This document shows positions 61,926 through 64,000 of a stretch of DNA of 64,000 bases, piece by piece. The position numbers and the translations under genes were made by a program. How positions within the stretch are numbered: position 1 is the stretch's first letter; each line of letters starts with the position of its first letter. The DNA comes from Eubacteriaceae bacterium (lineage in GTDB: Bacteria; Bacillota; Clostridia; Eubacteriales; Anaerofustaceae): assembly GCA_009782875.1 (NCBI GenBank), contig WRIE01000004.1, forward strand, positions 1 to 64,000, given 5' to 3'. Under the pieces are notes generated by a model. It made no database searches, was not told where the DNA came from, and saw nothing but the letters and a program-made list of their open reading frames with translations.

Positions 61926-62768
61926 ATGGCTGATATAAAAAGTTTTGTCAAATTCTTTAAAAACCCCTTGTCTGTCATTGGGGCACTCATCATATCGGCA
62001 CTTGTTATGGCAGCTATATTTGCGCCGGTTTTGGCGACGCATCCCCCAAATGAGATTGTTATGGCAGACAAGCTAGCGCAGCCTAGCCCTGCCCACTATT
62101 TTGGGACAGACGAGATGGGCAGGGATATTTATTCGCGCATAGTGTACGGATCAAGAATATCCTTGCAAGTGGGCATGCAAGTGGTAGGCATTGCCATAAG
62201 CATCGGAGTATTCACTGGCGCGGTCAGCGGCTACTATGGAGGCTGGATTGACGAGATCATAATGAGGATTACTGACATGTTCCTGGCTTTCCCTTCCATG
62301 ATCCTGGCTATGGCGATCGCGGCCGCTTTGGGGCCTTCTTTGAGCAATGCGGTCATCGCTTCCAGCATTACATGGTGGCCTTGGTATACCCGCATGGTCC
62401 GCTCGCAGATTCTTGCCCTAAGGGAAGCGGAGTTTGTAGAGGCAGCCAGGGCTTCGGGGAATACGATGTTTGGGGTTATCATTAAGTATATACTGCCAAA
62501 CTGCCTGTCCCCATTGATAGTGCAGGCAACGATGGATGTGGGGTTTGCAATCCAGCTGACCGCAGGCTTGAGTTTTATTGGGCTAGGCGCACAGCCGCCT
62601 ACGGCCGATTGGGGTTCCATGCTGTCTACAGGCAGGAAGTACATGCTCACCCACTGGTGGTATGTAACTTTCCCCGGGCTGTTTATATTTTTGGTGGTGC
62701 TGGGTTTCAACCTGTTAGGCGATGGCTTGAGGGACCACTTGGATCCTAAACTGAAGAATACGGCATGA
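61926..62768 (+). CDS. Peptide-type ABC transporter permease DppC
   Basis: 280 residues from ATG 61926. FFKNPLSVIGALIISALVMA (first span), HYFGTDEMGRDIYSRIVYGS (family signature), FLAFPSMILAMAIAAALGPS, FVEAARASGNTMFGVIIKYI (coupling loop), LSFIGLGAQPPTADWGSML. Thirteen bases after dppB. The ribosome site AAGGAAAA overlaps the dppB end. Confidence 0.93.
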   Translation: MADIKSFVKFFKNPLSVIGALIISALVMAAIFAPVLATHPPNEIVMADKLAQPSPAHYFGTDEMGRDIYSRIVYGSRISLQVGMQVVGIAISIGVFTGAVSGYYGGWIDEIIMRITDMFLAFPSMILAMAIAAALGPSLSNAVIASSITWWPWYTRMVRSQILALREAEFVEAARASGNTMFGVIIKYILPNCLSPLIVQATMDVGFAIQLTAGLSFIGLGAQPPTADWGSMLSTGRKYMLTHWWYVTFPGLFIFLVVLGFNLLGDGLRDHLDPKLKNTA

Positions 62769-62789
62769 TCCGATGGGGAGGCGATTTTA

Positions 62790-63770
62790 TTGGAAGAAGT
62801 GATTCTTGAAATAAAGGACCTGAAAACGTATTTTTACTCCGACAAGTCGGTGGTTCCTGCTGTAAATGGCATCGACTTGCTGGTGAGGAAAGGGGAAACC
62901 TTGGGCATTGTAGGCGAGTCTGGATGTGGAAAAAGTGTCACATGTTTGTCAATACTCCGGCTCATTCCCGACCCTCCAGGCAAAATCGTAGGCGGCCAGA
63001 TACTCTTCAAGGGGGAGGATCTCTTGGCCAAAACCGAAGCGGAGATGCGGGCGGTGAGAGGCAACTCCATCTCGATGATATTCCAAGAACCAATGACTTC
63101 CCTCAACCCGGTGTTCACGGTGGGCGACCAGCTGTCGGAAGCGATCAGGCTCCACCAGGGGGTGGCAAAAAAGGAAGCCAAGCAAAAGGCTATAGACATG
63201 CTAAAGCAAGTGGGAGTGCCTGCCCCTGAGCAGAGGGCAAGGGAATACCCCCACCAATTGAGCGGCGGCATGCGCCAGAGGGTCATGATTGCAATGGCAA
63301 TATCCTGCAATCCTGATTTGCTACTGGCAGACGAGCCGACAACTGCGCTGGATGTGACTATACAAGCGCAAATTCTTGAGATGATGAGGGATTTGAAAGA
63401 CAGGCTGGGCATGGCGATAATCCTGATCACTCATGACATGGGGGTTGTCGCGGAAATGGCAGACCAAATCCTTGTCATGTACGCAGGCAAAGCTGTGGAG
63501 TGCGCCACAGTAAAAACCATCTACAAAAACCCGATGCATCCATATACTGTAGGGCTGCTAGATTCAATACCTAGGATGGATGTGGATGTGGAAAAACTCC
63601 ACGTAATCGAAGGTGTCCTTCCTGATTTGTCAAATATGCCTGAAGCATGCTGCTTCGAGCCCAGATGCCCAGATGCCCGAAGCATCTGCTCGCAAAAGGA
63701 GCCCGATTTGGAGCAAGTCGGCGACAGCTTGGTACGTTGTTGGAAATACTGTCCGGAGTGGCGCCAATAA
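62790..63770 (+). CDS. Peptide-type ABC transporter ATPase DppD
   Basis: 326 residues, TTG start at 62790 with GGGGAGG 8 bases upstream; no closer ATG fits. Walker [29 protein letters not shown] (Q-loop), signature [15 protein letters not shown], Walker [31 protein letters not shown]. The C-terminal oligopeptide-transporter domain carries a Cys-rich segment ([20 protein letters not shown]), as is common in DppD/OppD. Confidence 0.94.
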   Translation: MEEVILEIKDLKTYFYSDKSVVPAVNGIDLLVRKGETLGIVGESGCGKSVTCLSILRLIPDPPGKIVGGQILFKGEDLLAKTEAEMRAVRGNSISMIFQEPMTSLNPVFTVGDQLSEAIRLHQGVAKKEAKQKAIDMLKQVGVPAPEQRAREYPHQLSGGMRQRVMIAMAISCNPDLLLADEPTTALDVTIQAQILEMMRDLKDRLGMAIILITHDMGVVAEMADQILVMYAGKAVECATVKTIYKNPMHPYTVGLLDSIPRMDVDVEKLHVIEGVLPDLSNMPEACCFEPRCPDARSICSQKEPDLEQVGDSLVRCWKYCPEWRQ

Positions 63771-63789
63771 GCTGGCGAGGGAGGGTGAT

Positions 63790-64000
63790 GTGGAAAAATT
63801 GGAAATGGAGCCTTTAGTCCATACTGTTGGAATAAAAAAATACTATCCCATCAAGCGGGGTGTCTTGCAAAAAACAATTGGGCATGTGAAGGCTGTCGAC
63901 GGGGTTGACTTGTATATAAATAAGGGCGAGGCTCTGGGCATTGTCGGAGAAAGCGGATGCGGAAAGTCCACCCTTGGCAAGGTCATTTTGCAGTTGCAAC
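63790..64000 (+). CDS. Peptide-type ABC transporter ATPase DppF (partial, runs off the edge)
   Basis: The first 70 codons from GTG 63790, with GAGGG 5 bases upstream. [40 protein letters not shown], Walker [10 protein letters not shown]. This is the usual second ATPase of a dpp/opp operon, just after dppD. The remainder lies beyond the window. Confidence 0.9.
   Translation, partial: MEKLEMEPLVHTVGIKKYYPIKRGVLQKTIGHVKAVDGVDLYINKGEALGIVGESGCGKSTLGKVILQLQ

Noticed and set aside
1-64000. CRISPR arrays, prophage or integrative element
   Set aside because: No regularly spaced repeats, integrase, phage structural genes or att-like duplications at the tRNA-Leu gene were seen.

Overview
The window looks like a chromosome segment from an anaerobic Bacillota of the class Clostridia. 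The evidence is a moderate-to-low GC content, strong GGAGG ribosome sites, occasional GTG/TTG starts, a bicistronic PhoB/PhoR system, Gram-positive lipoproteins, and UROD-type methyltransferases next to a methyl-tetrahydrofolate methyltransferase. No species can be named from the sequence. Decay is visible: two transposase relics (IS5 and IS630 types), a broken epoxyqueuosine-reductase-like gene, a broken NUDIX plus aminoglycoside-kinase pair, and two orphan C-terminal fragments.

Layout. 1-5.4 kb: the tail of an unknown gene, an ECF sigma factor with a membrane-anchored beta-propeller (probable anti-sigma) partner, a flavoprotein, and a decayed Fe-S reductase. 5.5 kb: tRNA-Leu(CAA) with a clear promoter. 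5.9-12.1 kb: a MoxR/DUF58/DUF4129/DUF4350/SpoIIM/RDD membrane-protease-like locus in which only spoIIM is inverted. 12.1-14.1 kb: relics. 14.2-21.5 kb: DUF2207 protein, YwbE, RecQ with an altered DEAH box, and HflX with a JAMM-like N-terminus. 21.6-39.5 kb: five copies of a two-gene unit, a UROD-superfamily methyltransferase followed by a 39-41 residue microprotein. This array is interrupted by a PhoR-PhoB-PstBACS block, a DUF3781-GNAT fusion, a DUF1232 protein and a methyl-THF:corrinoid methyltransferase. 39.9-44.6 kb: CASTOR/POLLUX-type channel, DegV protein, and an enolase-superfamily dehydratase/racemase. 46.1-51.7 kb: a double-rhodanese lipoprotein and a complete branched-chain amino-acid type ABC transporter (livKHMGF). 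52.3-54.2 kb: two SPFH proteins. 54.6-56.8 kb: resistance-gene relics and a polysaccharide deacetylase. 57.6-64 kb: an N-acyl-D-amino-acid deacylase leading into a dppABCDF-like peptide importer that runs off the window edge.

How the genes fit together. The most unusual feature is the repeated UROD + microprotein bicistron. Every copy keeps a small Cys-containing protein (core F-P-D-L-E-G-E-A-R-Q in four copies) directly downstream with its own Shine-Dalgarno site. Most copies end in a strong terminator. Two copies share a near-identical promoter and leader, and three have hairpins placed at the start region. Known UROD-like methyltransferases move methyl groups from O-, N- or S-methyl compounds to corrinoid proteins, and a methyl-THF methyltransferase of the matching type lies between copies 4 and 5. 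No corrinoid protein is encoded in the window, so the partner must lie elsewhere or be shared. The microprotein has no function that I know of.
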